Made by a program: the position numbers and the translations under genes | The notes under the pieces: model-generated | The model's database searches: none | What the model was told of the DNA's origin: nothing | What the model saw: the letters and a program-made list of their open reading frames with translations, nothing else | Shown here: positions 36,869 to 47,608 of the stretch, one piece after another | Numbering within the stretch: position 1 is the stretch's first letter | How the letters are laid out: each line of letters begins with the position of its first letter | Assembly (NCBI RefSeq): GCF_023221595.1 | Contig: NZ_CP096563.1 | Coordinates: 1,594,501 to 1,658,500 of the forward strand | DNA length: 64,000 bases | DNA from: Rhodococcus qingshengii JCM 15477 | Lineage (GTDB): Bacteria; Actinomycetota; Actinomycetes; Mycobacteriales; Mycobacteriaceae | Direction of reading: 5' to 3'

Positions 36869-37310
36869 GGATCAATTCTGCCCGCAGTCGCTCGATAGCG
36901 CCCCTGATCATCCGGCCGTAACCGTCGTCGGCGAGTGTGCCGACCGACGCCTCGGCCTTCGTCAGATGCTCGACGGCCTCGGCGTCGCGTCCGAGTTTGC
37001 GGTAGTCGGCAGCCAGGTTGAGGTGCAGCGATGGATAGAAACCGGCGACCTGCAGCGATGCGTGGTGTTCCTGGGCTCGCGCGTCGGTCAACGAATCTGC
37101 AGCGTCGAGGGCGCGCAGGTCCCAGCAGAGCTCTTGAGCCGGATCGTCTTGAACGTCGGCCATGTAGTGCGCGAGGGAGACGATGTGGAGCGCATCGGGG
37201 GCGGCGCTGATCTCTTCCCACACCTTCTCGAACGCAGAGCGAGCCCCGGCTCGATCGCCGGAGCTCGCCAATTCTTGTGCCTGCGCTATCTGTGTCATCA
37301 CGGGATCCAT
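36858..37310 (-). CDS. Small TPR-like helical protein
   Basis: 150 residues of helix-turn-helix repeats resembling tetratricopeptide repeats (SGDRAGARSAFEKVWEEI; HLNLAADYRKLGRDAEAVEHL). No enzyme motif. Its end overlaps the MerR-clamp gene start by 11 bases, so the two are translated together and may work together. Function unknown. Confidence 0.75.
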   Translation of the reverse strand: MDPVMTQIAQAQELASSGDRAGARSAFEKVWEEISAAPDALHIVSLAHYMADVQDDPAQELCWDLRALDAADSLTDARAQEHHASLQVAGFYPSLHLNLAADYRKLGRDAEAVEHLTKAEASVGTLADDGYGRMIRGAIERLRAELIRDH

Positions 37311-37344
37311 GGAACGGATCCTGATGCCTCGACCAGGTCGAGGG

Positions 37345-37815
37345 TCAAGCAGAGGTGCGTGCAGCCGCCTCGGCCTCGCTCTTCACACGCTTCAAGGTGG
37401 CATTCATGCCTTCAACGAGCTCGACCTCGAAGTCGGCGTTTCCGCCCAGGACGGTCTTGACGAGGAACTGCGAGACCTTCGACGTTCCGGTGGGAGCCTC
37501 GCGACGCTCGGTCACTTTGGTGCCGGTAGCGGTCGGCTCGAGTTCGTAGGACCAGATCGTGCGGTTCTCCGCGATGCGGAACGCCACCGACTTGTTGGGC
37601 TCGAAGCGAACGACCTTCGACGACGTCGGCCAGACCAGCAGGCCCTTGCGGTTGACGTTGATCGTCTTGGCGCCCTCACGCACGGTCCCGCCGATTACCT
37701 TCATCACCTTGCACTGGGGGCTCCATTCGCCCATGCGCTGCAGGTCGGCGACGATTGCCCACACGTCCTGCGGTGATGCGTCGATGTCGATGCTTGCTTC
37801 GAGGGTGTTGGACAC
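37345..37815 (-). CDS. SRPBCC family protein (polyketide cyclase/START-like)
   Basis: 156-residue lipid- or ligand-binding fold: SIDIDASPQDVWAIVADLQRMGEWSP is the typical N-terminus of SRPBCC proteins. GTG 37815 is preceded by GGAGAG and is preferred to an open upstream start at 37884. The C-terminal helix (VEGMNATLKRVKSEAEAAA) closes the cavity. Ligand unknown. Confidence 0.84.
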   Translation of the reverse strand: MSNTLEASIDIDASPQDVWAIVADLQRMGEWSPQCKVMKVIGGTVREGAKTINVNRKGLLVWPTSSKVVRFEPNKSVAFRIAENRTIWSYELEPTATGTKVTERREAPTGTSKVSQFLVKTVLGGNADFEVELVEGMNATLKRVKSEAEAAARTSA

Positions 37816-38004
37816 AGTCTCTCCAGTCGAGTTGATGCTACGTAAAGTTACAAACACTTTTGTCGATCGTAAGCGATCCGTCAATGGACCATGTGTGTCA
37901 GGTCACTGTACGGCCGTCCAACAGGGTCGTGCGGGAACACGCGCGGTGGTAGCGGACAATGGTTCGCGCACGTATGACGATCCATCCGACTGGAGTACCG
38001 AGAA

Positions 38005-39396
38005 GTGAACAGCGACGCCGCGACGCAGGATGGCCTCAAGCGAGGGCTGACAGCGCGCCATATCCGCTTCATCGCCCTCGGATCAGCCATCGGAACCGGA
38101 CTGTTCTACGGCAGCGCCGAGGCCATCAAACGAGCCGGCCCGTCGGTGCTCCTGGCCTACCTGATCGGCGGTATCGCGGTCTACCTGGTGTTGCGAGCGC
38201 TCGGCGAGATGGCGGTCCGTAACCCGGTTTCCGGTTCGTTCAGCGAGTACGCGAACAAGCACCTCGGACCACTCGCCGGTTTCATGACCGGGTGGACGTA
38301 CACGTTCGAGATGGTGATCGTGTGCCTCGCCGACGTCACCGCCTTCGGCCTGTACATGCAGTTCTGGTTCCCGGACGTACCGAGATGGATCTGGGTTCTG
38401 GCTGTCGTCTTCTTCATCGGCGCGATAAACCTGTTGAGCGTCAAGGTGTTCGGCGAACTGGAATTCTGGTTCACGCTCGTGAAGATCACCGCCATCATCG
38501 CGATGATCGCCGGCGGCATCGCGATCATCGTGTTCGGATTCGGCGTTCACGACACCGATGCCGGAATCAGCCACCTCTGGTCGGACGGCGGGTTCTTCGC
38601 GACGGGCTTCGGCGGATTCGTCGCGTGTTTCGCGATCGTCATGTTCGCGTTCGGTGGCACCGAGATCATCGGTATCACCGCGGGCGAAGCCGAGGATCCG
38701 GCGCAGACCATCAGGAAAGCCGTCAACACGGTCCCGGTGCGCATCATTCTCTTCTACATCTGCACCCTCGCCGTCATCATGGCGATCATTCCGTGGCAGA
38801 CCATCAACTCCGACAACAGCCCGTTCGTCCAGATCTTCGAGAACCTCGGATTGGGAACGGCCGCATCGATCCTCAACATCGTCGTCATCACCGCAGCCCT
38901 GTCAGCCATCAACAGCGACGTTTTCGGTGCGGGTCGCATGATGTTCGGAATGTCGCATGCCGGCCAGGCCCCGCAGGTGATGAAGAGAGTCTCCGCCAAC
39001 GGTGTTCCGTGGATGACCGTTGTCATCATGACCGTTGCCCTGTTGGTGGGAGTAGTGCTCAACTACCTGATCCCGGACCAGGTGTTCCTCGTCATCGCCT
39101 CGCTGGCGACCTTCGCCACCATTTTCGTCTGGATCATGATCCTGCTCTCGCAGTTCCGTTCCCGCGCTCAGATGAGTGCAGACGAAACAGCGGCACTGAA
39201 GTTTCCAGTGCCGCTGTGGCCGTACGGTCAGATCTTCGCGATCGTGTTCCTGGCTTTTGTCATCATGTTGCTCGGCGTCATCGCCGATACCCGAGTTGCG
39301 CTGCTCGTCGGCGCCGGATGGCTGGTTCTGCTGACGGGCGCGTACTACAAGTGGGTGAAACCGGCTGTCAGCGCAGCGGATCGAAGTGACTCATGA
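38005..39396 (+). CDS. Amino acid permease (APC family, CycA/ProY-like)
   Basis: 463 residues, 12 transmembrane helices. Family signature: [20 protein letters not shown] in helix 1 and [19 protein letters not shown] in helix 6. GTG 38005 is supported by GGAG at 37992-37995. Closest to AAT-type permeases for D-serine, D-alanine, glycine or proline. It converges on a D-amino acid dehydrogenase with a 29-base overlap, which suggests that it imports the substrate of that enzyme. Confidence 0.9.
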   Translation: MNSDAATQDGLKRGLTARHIRFIALGSAIGTGLFYGSAEAIKRAGPSVLLAYLIGGIAVYLVLRALGEMAVRNPVSGSFSEYANKHLGPLAGFMTGWTYTFEMVIVCLADVTAFGLYMQFWFPDVPRWIWVLAVVFFIGAINLLSVKVFGELEFWFTLVKITAIIAMIAGGIAIIVFGFGVHDTDAGISHLWSDGGFFATGFGGFVACFAIVMFAFGGTEIIGITAGEAEDPAQTIRKAVNTVPVRIILFYICTLAVIMAIIPWQTINSDNSPFVQIFENLGLGTAASILNIVVITAALSAINSDVFGAGRMMFGMSHAGQAPQVMKRVSANGVPWMTVVIMTVALLVGVVLNYLIPDQVFLVIASLATFATIFVWIMILLSQFRSRAQMSADETAALKFPVPLWPYGQIFAIVFLAFVIMLLGVIADTRVALLVGAGWLVLLTGAYYKWVKPAVSAADRSDS

Positions 39397-40621
39397 CGGT
39401 CGGCGTCTGAGCACCGGTCATCGAGTCGGCCACCATCTTTCCCGTCAACGGACCCAGAGCGATTCCCCACATCCCGTGACCACCGGCGACGTGCACGCGC
39501 GGCGAGCGCGTGGCTCCGATCAACGGCAAGCCGTCGGTAGTGCACGGTCGTGATCCCACCCATTCCTCTTCCCGCGCAGTCCAGTCGATGCCGCTGAGCA
39601 TCGGCTTGGCCGCATCGATGATCGCCTGCACGCGGCGCGGATCCAGCGGCGCGTCAGGGCTGCGGAATTCCATCATTCCGGCCACTCGGAAGCGATCGTG
39701 CAACGGAGTGCATGCGACGCGCTGGGTGGGGAAATACACAGGGTTCTTGGGGAGGTGCTCAGGCTTGACACTGAAGCTGTATCCGCGTCCGGCCTGCACC
39801 AGTTTGCGCACACCGAACGGTGCAGCGAGCTTGTTCAAGCGGGCACCGCTCGAGATGACCACGGCGTCGCCGTCGCGTGAATCACCGTGTGCACTGCGAA
39901 CAGTGACTCCGCCGACCCGATCGTCGATCTGCGTGACGTCGAAACCGCTGACGATTTCTCCACCGCGTTCACGAACCGCGTCCGCCAACGAGTTCACGAA
40001 CAACGGGGGATCGATGAAACGCTGATTGCGCAGGCGCAAACCGGCTTTCACACCCTGGCCGAGTGAAGGCTCGAGCGAATGAATCGCGTCGTAGTCGAGG
40101 AGGTCGAAGTCGACTTCTCCGCCGGCAGCTTCGACGTGGTGGAACTCGTCCACCAAGGTCTGTCGGTCCTTCTCGGACGCAAACGCGGCGAGGAAAGGAT
40201 CGGCCAGGCGCGTCAGCTCTTTGACGCCACCGTCGGCGAGTTCGTCGTACGCGCCCAAGGCTGTTCGGTTGACCTCGGTGTAGACCGACATCGCTTCCTG
40301 CCACTTCGACGGCGTGCAGTGGCGCGCGAACCCGACCAGGAACCGAATCAGCTTCAGATCGGTGGTCAGTGGCACGTACACCGGGGACGACGGGCTGAGC
40401 ATCGCGCGCAAGCCGTATTGGAGCACTGCGGGTTCGGGCAGCGGAAGCGTCAATGCGGGGGCAAGCCAACCGGCGTTGCCCCAGCTCGCGTCGGCTGCGA
40501 CGCCGTCGCGATCGACGACGGTGACCTCGACTCCACGTTCCTGCAAGAACCAGGCCGTCGACAATCCGACAACACCCGCACCGACCACGACCACACGATC
40601 GGGGCTCTGACGAGTTCCCAT
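39368..40621 (-). CDS. dadA: D-amino acid dehydrogenase (DadA-like FAD oxidoreductase)
   Basis: 417-residue DAO-family flavoprotein. The FAD motif [14 protein letters not shown] is at 10-23 and [12 protein letters not shown] matches the DadA N-terminal block. The C-terminal substrate/FAD segment [18 protein letters not shown] and [15 protein letters not shown] are as in DadA. ATG 40621 has AAGGAG seven bases upstream. It oxidises D-amino acids to keto acids, passing electrons to the respiratory chain. A PucR-type regulator gene lies just upstream on the same strand. Confidence 0.88.
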   Translation of the reverse strand: MGTRQSPDRVVVVGAGVVGLSTAWFLQERGVEVTVVDRDGVAADASWGNAGWLAPALTLPLPEPAVLQYGLRAMLSPSSPVYVPLTTDLKLIRFLVGFARHCTPSKWQEAMSVYTEVNRTALGAYDELADGGVKELTRLADPFLAAFASEKDRQTLVDEFHHVEAAGGEVDFDLLDYDAIHSLEPSLGQGVKAGLRLRNQRFIDPPLFVNSLADAVRERGGEIVSGFDVTQIDDRVGGVTVRSAHGDSRDGDAVVISSGARLNKLAAPFGVRKLVQAGRGYSFSVKPEHLPKNPVYFPTQRVACTPLHDRFRVAGMMEFRSPDAPLDPRRVQAIIDAAKPMLSGIDWTAREEEWVGSRPCTTDGLPLIGATRSPRVHVAGGHGMWGIALGPLTGKMVADSMTGAQTPTVMSHFDPLR

Positions 40622-40777
40622 GACGCACTCCTTCTACAGACTCTGCTCGAACCGAGACGCCGGTCACATCCGGCTCTTCTCTCAAGCATGAATCGCGGGG
40701 GCGGCAAAAGGACTGGCCGTTCGGCCATCGTCGGAGCTACCTCGTTGTGGATTCGCACAACGCACCGCCGCGCCTGC

Positions 40778-41923
40778 TCAGCGACCGAGTTTGAACTGCA
40801 GCATCAGAATCAAGCGGGTGTCGGCGTCGGTCAGGTCGACGCCGCACATCTCCTTGCCTCGACGCAGGCGGTTGCGGAGCGTGTTGGGGTGAACATGCAG
40901 TGCGGCAGAAGAATTCGCCACGTCACCGCCGTGCTCGAGAAAGGCCTTTGCCGTCGCGACCAGATCGCTGCCGTGCTGAGAGTCGTGACGTTCGAGGCTT
41001 CCGAGTGGTGTGGAGTCGCCGAGTCCGTCGATGATGTCGGCGACGTGCAGGGCGAGAACGGAGGCCAACGTGTCCCTCATTCCCGCGACGGTTCCGCCGG
41101 ACCGGCCATGACGAAGCGCTCCGAGAACATGGTCGGTGTCCGAGCGCGAAAGATGTGATTCGCTTGCAGACTTCACTGTCCGACCGACGGCCACTGCCAG
41201 GAATTCGCGGCCACGGGCGCGGGTGAGGAAGTCGGCGGACAATCGGCGAGCGTTGGTCTCGTCGGTCGCGATGACAAGGTAGATGGTCTCGGACAGTTGA
41301 GCGGCAACGGCGTCGACGGCCAGAGTGTCGAGGTACAAGCTCAAGGACGCGACCAACCCCGCCGGCAGTGGTCCCGCAACGGTTCCGACGGCGACGACGG
41401 TGAGCGGGCCTGCCAACCGCAAGTCGTCTGCGGCGCGGAATGCGGGTTCGCCACCGCCGATCAGAGCTTGGACGCGCTGGGATTGGCGACGGCGTGTGCT
41501 GTCGACCCGGTCACGCTCCGAGGCGATTCTCTCGGCCACGACAGATACCGCGGATCGAAGTATCGATTCCTGTGTGGGCGTCGGTGTTCCGGCGAGTGCG
41601 ACCCAGATCGAGCCGACGGGGTGATCGTTCTCGCGAACTGCGATGACCAGGCGCGGCGTGATCGCAGGGTCTTCGAGATCAACGTAGATTGGGTCGCTCT
41701 CTCGGTGGAGACGATCGAATACTCCTGCATCGGAGAGTAATTGGCGGAATCGGCTGGGTACCTGCCGGCCGAGGATCGTGCCGATGCGGGCTTCGTCCAC
41801 GGCCTGCTCGCCGCCGGAGTACGCGAGGACAGTCGAGTTCTCGTCCTCGATCGTGACGGGAGCGCCGAGCAATTCGGCCAGAGAACCGGCAACGGAGAAT
41901 AGGTCGTCGTCGCGCAGGTCCAT
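40778..41923 (-). CDS. PucR/CdaR family transcriptional regulator
   Basis: 381 residues. It has a GAF-like or sensory N-terminal half (DDLFSVAGSLAELLGAPVTIED; VAVRENDHPVGSIWVAL), a middle GGDEF-like region and the C-terminal PucR helix-turn-helix (VANSSAALHVHPNTLRNRLRR). ATG 41923 is chosen because longer starts would enter the divergent HAD gene. Its position 156 bases upstream of dadA suggests that it regulates the D-amino-acid genes. Confidence 0.85.
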   Translation of the reverse strand: MDLRDDDLFSVAGSLAELLGAPVTIEDENSTVLAYSGGEQAVDEARIGTILGRQVPSRFRQLLSDAGVFDRLHRESDPIYVDLEDPAITPRLVIAVRENDHPVGSIWVALAGTPTPTQESILRSAVSVVAERIASERDRVDSTRRRQSQRVQALIGGGEPAFRAADDLRLAGPLTVVAVGTVAGPLPAGLVASLSLYLDTLAVDAVAAQLSETIYLVIATDETNARRLSADFLTRARGREFLAVAVGRTVKSASESHLSRSDTDHVLGALRHGRSGGTVAGMRDTLASVLALHVADIIDGLGDSTPLGSLERHDSQHGSDLVATAKAFLEHGGDVANSSAALHVHPNTLRNRLRRGKEMCGVDLTDADTRLILMLQFKLGR

Positions 41924-42005
41924 GGGTGGGAGCCTACTGAGCGATCGACGGATTTCGGGTTCCGACGCCTCGGCAGGACCTCGATGGCGAATATAGGCTG
42001 GTGCA

Positions 42006-42791
42006 ATGGCCGACATCGAAGGTGTTCTGTTCGATATCGACGGAGTCCTGCTCACGTCCTGGCAGCCGATCGAGGGAGCAGGGGAAGCAGTACGCGAAGT
42101 TCGGCGGCGCGGATTGGCCTGTGGGTTTCTGACCAACACAACCTCGCGCAGTTCGACGCTCATCGCGCAGGGGTTGTGCGACGCCGGTATCGAGGTCGAG
42201 GCGAGCCAGATAGTTACTGCCGCCAGGCTCACGGGGGAGTACGTGCGGGCGACGTATCCGGACGCGCGGGCGTGGGTCCTCAATCACGGTGACGTGTCTG
42301 CCGATCTCGAGGGAATCGAATTCGACGACGCCGATCCTGAGGTCGTGATTCTCGGCGGTGCCGGCCCGGAGTTCACTCACGAGGCGCTGAGCCGAGTGCT
42401 CGAACTCCTGCTCGCCGGTGTGCCCGTCGTCGCGATGCACCGCGGGATGATGTGGGAGACCGTAGACGGCCTTCGGATCGACACCGGAACGTACTTGCCG
42501 GGCTTCGAGGAAGTGGCAGGTGTAAATATCGCCGCAGTGGGTAAACCGTCTCTCACGGGGTTCCTGACAGCCACGGAGCTGATGCATGTCGAACCTGAGG
42601 CGACTGTGATGGTCGGCGACGACCTGATCGGGGACGTCCTCTCCTCACAACGAGTCGGCTTGACCGGAGTTCTGGTGCGCACAGGCAAGTTTCGGCAAAC
42701 AGTGCTCGATCTGTCGGTTCAGAAGCCTGATCATGTCATCGATTCGGTCGCGGATCTTCCGGCCCTTCTCGGGGTCGTCCTCGAGGCTTGA
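42006..42791 (+). CDS. HAD-IIA family phosphatase (NagD/LHPP-like)
   Basis: 261-residue HAD hydrolase with nucleophile D10 and D12 (LFDIDGVLL), the motif II Thr in FLTNTTSRS, the motif III lysine in VGKPS and the motif IV DD in MVGDDLIGD. The large type-IIA cap lies between motifs II and III. TATAGG lies seven to eight bases before the ATG, which suggests leaderless expression. Substrate likely a small phosphorylated metabolite. Confidence 0.88.
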   Translation: MADIEGVLFDIDGVLLTSWQPIEGAGEAVREVRRRGLACGFLTNTTSRSSTLIAQGLCDAGIEVEASQIVTAARLTGEYVRATYPDARAWVLNHGDVSADLEGIEFDDADPEVVILGGAGPEFTHEALSRVLELLLAGVPVVAMHRGMMWETVDGLRIDTGTYLPGFEEVAGVNIAAVGKPSLTGFLTATELMHVEPEATVMVGDDLIGDVLSSQRVGLTGVLVRTGKFRQTVLDLSVQKPDHVIDSVADLPALLGVVLEA

Positions 42792-42872
42792 CCAGGCGGG
42801 GGTGACGGACTTCACTCGAGCGGGTACTCTCGCGCCCGAATCCAATGAACTTGTTCCACGAAGGAGTTTTCT

Positions 42873-43430
42873 ATGCCCTTGATCTCGTCAGTCTGGTTCC
42901 GTCGCTCATCCTCTCGAGTCAGCGGAATTTCCAGTAGTCGGTTGGGGGGCCGCCTGGCGAGAACAGGGGCTGTGATGACTGTAGGTATGGGGCTCGCCGC
43001 CGGGCTGGCGCTGACCGGTGCGGGAGCTGCTTCGGCAGCCCCCGTCACGTGTGTCTCGCCGCCGTCGGCCAATGACATCCAGGTCTCCGAGACCGCGAGC
43101 TGCGGCGCGCAGTCCGTCGGAGCCGGCCGTTCGCAGGCCGGTGCTGCCGAGAGCGGTACCGCTGTGAGCGTCGCCGCCGACAACGGCTACTCCAATTCAT
43201 ATGCAAACGGCTTCGGAACCGCGCTGGGGGCTTCTCGCGGTAACGGTCAGGCGCAGGCATTTGCGCTCGGCGGCGGTATCGCGCGGGCCGGGGCGGCTGA
43301 CGGCAACGTCACCTTCGCCATCGCTGGTTACGGAGCGGGCGCTACGGCCGATGCCAACGGCGTCGACTGCGTCGGAGTGCTCTCGTTTGCGGTCAATTTG
43401 AGTAACGGACAGTTCTGCATCGCGGGCTGA
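42873..43430 (+). CDS. Secreted Gly/Ala-rich protein
   Basis: 185 residues with a long basic N-region and a Sec signal (hydrophobic about 33-53) cleaved near ASAAP. The mature part is rich in Gly, Ala, Ser and Asn with four cysteines (TCVSPP, ASCGAQ, VDCVGV, QFCIAG), likely two disulfides. AAGGAG precedes the ATG. It resembles small secreted actinobacterial proteins of unknown function, possibly the DUF6764 group. It lies just upstream of the groEL control region. Confidence 0.75.
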   Translation: MPLISSVWFRRSSSRVSGISSSRLGGRLARTGAVMTVGMGLAAGLALTGAGAASAAPVTCVSPPSANDIQVSETASCGAQSVGAGRSQAGAAESGTAVSVAADNGYSNSYANGFGTALGASRGNGQAQAFALGGGIARAGAADGNVTFAIAGYGAGATADANGVDCVGVLSFAVNLSNGQFCIAG

Positions 43431-43438
43431 GGCTCAAC

Positions 43439-43465
43439 CTTGCACTCGGCACGCTCGAGTGCTAA
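43439..43465. promoter_or_regulatory. CIRCE operator 1
   Basis: CTTGCACTC-N9-GAGTGCTAA; the right half is the perfect CIRCE consensus and the left has two mismatches. HrcA repressor site. It overlaps a promoter candidate TTGCAC (43440-43445), 17 bases, TAAAAA (43463-43468). Confidence 0.85.
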
Positions 43466-43473
43466 AAATGCAG

Positions 43474-43500
43474 TTGGCACTCGCGAACCGTGAGTGCCAG
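43474..43500. promoter_or_regulatory. CIRCE operator 2
   Basis: TTGGCACTC-N9-GAGTGCCAG, centre spacing 9, 35 bases downstream of the first element. Paired CIRCE elements are common before actinobacterial groEL genes. Confidence 0.85.
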
Positions 43501-43578
43501 GTCGAGGCAGTGAGACCGGGAACCATAGACACCCCCGGTCGTCCGTCGCGGGCACTGACTAGACCACAGGCGTAGATG

Positions 43579-45329
<1,751 letters not shown>

Positions 45330-45352
45330 GTCCATCTCCACCTAGCTCCTAG

Positions 45353-45382
45353 AGCCCGGCCCACCGTTTGGTGGGCCGGGCT
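45353..45382 (+). terminator. groEL intrinsic terminator
   Basis: Perfect 13-base GC-rich stem AGCCCGGCCCACC (45353-45365) and GGTGGGCCGGGCT (45370-45382), GTTT loop, followed by TTT. Confidence 0.9.
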
Positions 45383-45483
45383 TTTGCTTGTGCGGAGGTA
45401 TTTGCGGGCATTTTTGTCCACTACTGCGACGCGATCGCGGTTTCCCGTTGCGCGCTCGATGCTGTGTGCGTTTACGCCCGCGC

Positions 45484-46320
45484 TTACGCCCGGTTGTGTC
45501 GGCGTCTTCGGACCACTGTGATGATTTCGTCCGCCACAGCGTCGAGATGGGCCATCGCGGTGGCGGCGGAGTAACGCAACACCATCCATCCGTCGAGAAC
45601 GAGTGCGTTCTGACGCCGTCGATCGTTGTTGAAAGTTGCGGGGTCGGTATGGAATTCGCGCCCGTCGATCTCCACGATCACCCGGGCTCGCGTGTCGACC
45701 AGATCGCCGAAGTAGGGTCCGACCCGAGCGTTGATCTCCAGGTGAACGTTGCGCGCAGTCAGTGCACGGGCGACTGCTCGCTCCGGTTCCGAACGAGTGA
45801 GCGGGCAACAGGTGCGGAGTTGTTCGCGTACGGCGGGGATCCCGTGCCTGCCGCGGCTCGCATCACACAGTTGGGCTATCGACTTCCACGGCACTCGGGT
45901 CGATACCGCCGCGTCGAAGAAGGCCTCGAGTGCGGGCCGTGGCAACGTGGTCGCGACGTCGATGAAGCACTGCTCGATCGGCACGATCGGTAAACCCATC
46001 CACTCATCCGACGAGACTCCTGTTCGTCGGTGAAGCCGTACCCACTGCGGACTGGCTGCTCGGACGCTGGGAGCCACGGTGGCCTCGACGAAGAGTGGTT
46101 CCTCCGGCAGGAGATCCCACAGCCAGGCTGCGCTGGTATGGCTGAGGACGGCCTCAGGCTTCCACAGTGTGACCGCGACGCAACGCTCGAAGTATCCAGG
46201 TTCTTCGGTGGAGTACACCGACGGCAGGATTCGATGGAGTCGCCCTGACCGCGTGGATCGGGAGATCGAACTGCGCGAAGTGCCCTGCTCGAGCAACTGG
46301 TTTCTTGTGACAACTTCCAC
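45484..46320 (-). CDS. AbiEi-like winged-helix plus DUF559 nuclease-fold protein
   Basis: About 278 residues. The N-terminal part (VTRNQLLEQGTSRSSISRS; LHRILPSVYS) is the type IV antitoxin AbiEi winged helix. The C-terminal part (VIVEIDGREFHTDPATFNND, RRRQNALVLDGWMVLRYSA) is a DUF559/Vsr-like nuclease fold with the E-x-D and R-Q-N pattern. No AbiEii toxin gene is adjacent. This combination is common in actinobacteria and may act in DNA defence or as a regulator. GTG 46320 is assumed; GTG 46368 in frame is possible. Confidence 0.72.
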   Translation of the reverse strand: MEVVTRNQLLEQGTSRSSISRSTRSGRLHRILPSVYSTEEPGYFERCVAVTLWKPEAVLSHTSAAWLWDLLPEEPLFVEATVAPSVRAASPQWVRLHRRTGVSSDEWMGLPIVPIEQCFIDVATTLPRPALEAFFDAAVSTRVPWKSIAQLCDASRGRHGIPAVREQLRTCCPLTRSEPERAVARALTARNVHLEINARVGPYFGDLVDTRARVIVEIDGREFHTDPATFNNDRRRQNALVLDGWMVLRYSAATAMAHLDAVADEIITVVRRRRHNRA

Positions 46321-46897
46321 GTATGCACTGTGGCGGCAAGAGCCTGACGACGCGGATTCAGAAGCCACTTTGTGGATGGCCGCGTGTGTGTGGACAACCT
46401 CATGGCGTAACAGGTGTATCGAGAAGGTGGGGAACGAGAAGCTTCATCTATCCGAATGTTGAAGGATGTTTGATATTTTCCGTCCCGATTGTTCGCCTCC
46501 GCTAACCTGTGAAGTGCGGATACGTCTAGTTCTTTTGGTGGATAATTCTGTCCTGAATACCCTCAAGTACTAAGCCTTTCGGACGACGTAAATTCCGGTT
46601 GCTATTCCATTTTGCTCGATTTTCAGGCGTCTTGGACGCTAGACCTGCGAATATGGAACAGGTTTCAGATCCATCTGAAATTCTTGGGCAAAAAGCACCC
46701 AAACCGGATCCTATTGCACTACCTTGATGTCAGTCACAGCCGCGGAAAGTGGGCACCAGCCCCGGAGGATCTCGGCTTCATCGTTCGACTGGGATTCTTT
46801 AATTGCTGCTCGGACCGGTTCTTTGTGGGCTGCATCAAGCATTCCAATGTAAATGTTCCGTGAGTATTCGCGGCCAATCGAAAGCGTGGGATTCAAT
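46321..46897. other. AT-richer noncoding stretch before the small-peptide genes
   Basis: No convincing gene. Open frames here (for example 46612-46863, rich in Cys, His and Phe) have non-actinobacterial codon use and no ribosome site. The stretch is visibly more AT-rich than its surroundings and probably holds promoters for the peptide cluster; I could not place a promoter with confidence. Confidence 0.5.
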
Positions 46898-47029
46898 ATG
46901 ATCGTCATGTTCCTGCAGACAACGGCGGCATTGTTCACCGACCTGCTGGGTAACGTCTGGTCCGGTTCGCTCATGCCGGGAATCGACGGGGTCACCGGAT
47001 CGTTGGTTTCGGCAATCGACCTCAGTTGA
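46898..47029 (+). CDS. Small hydrophobic peptide 1, PorA/PorH-like candidate
   Basis: 43 residues starting MIVMFLQTTAALFTDLLGNV and ending SLVSAIDLS. No signal peptide and no Cys. An in-frame ATG at 46853 would add 15 residues; neither start has a strong ribosome site. The amphipathic pattern, Gly/Ser/Asp-rich turns and location between groEL and ppk2 support membership in a channel-peptide cluster (see finding). Confidence 0.6.
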   Translation: MIVMFLQTTAALFTDLLGNVWSGSLMPGIDGVTGSLVSAIDLS

Positions 47030-47078
47030 CGGCACCTGCAAGTTCTTCTTCCAATGTTTTTGATGACAGGAGCGAATG

Positions 47079-47210
47079 ATGGATCTGGGATCGATTGCGG
47101 ACGTTCTCGAGGGCGAGGCCGGGGGGTTGATCAAAAACATTCTCGGGATGGCTTTGTTTACCCCGTTTATCGCCTCGGTTGACTTCGGCTGGTTCCCGAA
47201 CGTCGACTGA
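47079..47210 (+). CDS. Small amphipathic peptide 2, PorA/PorH-like candidate
   Basis: 43 residues, MDLGSIADVLEGEAGGLIKN then a hydrophobic stretch NILGMALFTPFIASVDF and a short acidic end. Two adjacent ATGs; the second (47079) has AGGAG (47068-47072) at six bases and is preferred. Acidic overall, no signal peptide, like corynebacterial PorH/PorA. Confidence 0.65.
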   Translation: MDLGSIADVLEGEAGGLIKNILGMALFTPFIASVDFGWFPNVD

Positions 47211-47265
47211 GAAGTGAATTGCTTTAGCCAGTGAACGAAATCAATCTCAAGGAGTGTGAAATACG

Positions 47266-47460
47266 GTGGACACAGCTAGTTTGATAGGTGCGCTCGCAAG
47301 CGTTGACGTCGGATCCCTCGTGGATCCACTGTTCTACTTGGTCAAGGTCGTTGACGGAATCTTCGTGTCGATCACCGGAAGCCTCAACATGGGCGGTGCG
47401 CTCGGTGAGGCTGCGGCGGGCAGCGTCCAATCGGTCCTCGGCTCCGTAGCCGGCCTGTAA
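47266..47460 (+). CDS. Small peptide 3, PorA/PorH-like candidate
   Basis: 64 residues, MDTASLIGALASVDVGSLVD... and a Gly/Ala/Ser-rich C-terminus GSVQSVLGSVAGL. It begins with GTG and AAGGAG lies 11 bases upstream. Hydrophobic segment around residues 20-37. No signal peptide. 17 bases separate it from the next small gene. Confidence 0.65.
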   Translation: MDTASLIGALASVDVGSLVDPLFYLVKVVDGIFVSITGSLNMGGALGEAAAGSVQSVLGSVAGL

Positions 47461-47477
47461 AAGGAGAAGGAGAAAAG

Positions 47478-47591
47478 ATGTTCGATCTCTTCCTGGACTA
47501 CCTGTCCAAGATCGTCGATTTCGGATCGGTCGATCTCGTGGGCACGTTTGTGAAGTATTTGAACGCGCTGTCGTCTTCCCCCACGCCATAG
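47478..47591 (+). CDS. Small peptide 4, PorA-like candidate
   Basis: 37 residues starting MFDLFLDYLSKIVDFGSVDL, with an amphipathic helix pattern of aromatic and Leu residues alternating with Asp/Lys, then LNALSSSPTP. Two consecutive AGGAG sites lie immediately upstream (47462-47472 region), a very strong ribosome site for so short a gene. The Ser cluster near the end could carry an acyl group. Confidence 0.68.
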   Translation: MFDLFLDYLSKIVDFGSVDLVGTFVKYLNALSSSPTP

Positions 47592-47608
47592 AAAGAACGG
47601 AATCGGTC

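Noticed and set aside
46612..46863. 83-codon plus-strand frame before the small-peptide genes
   Set aside because: No ribosome site, codon use unlike the neighbours, no recognisable motif.
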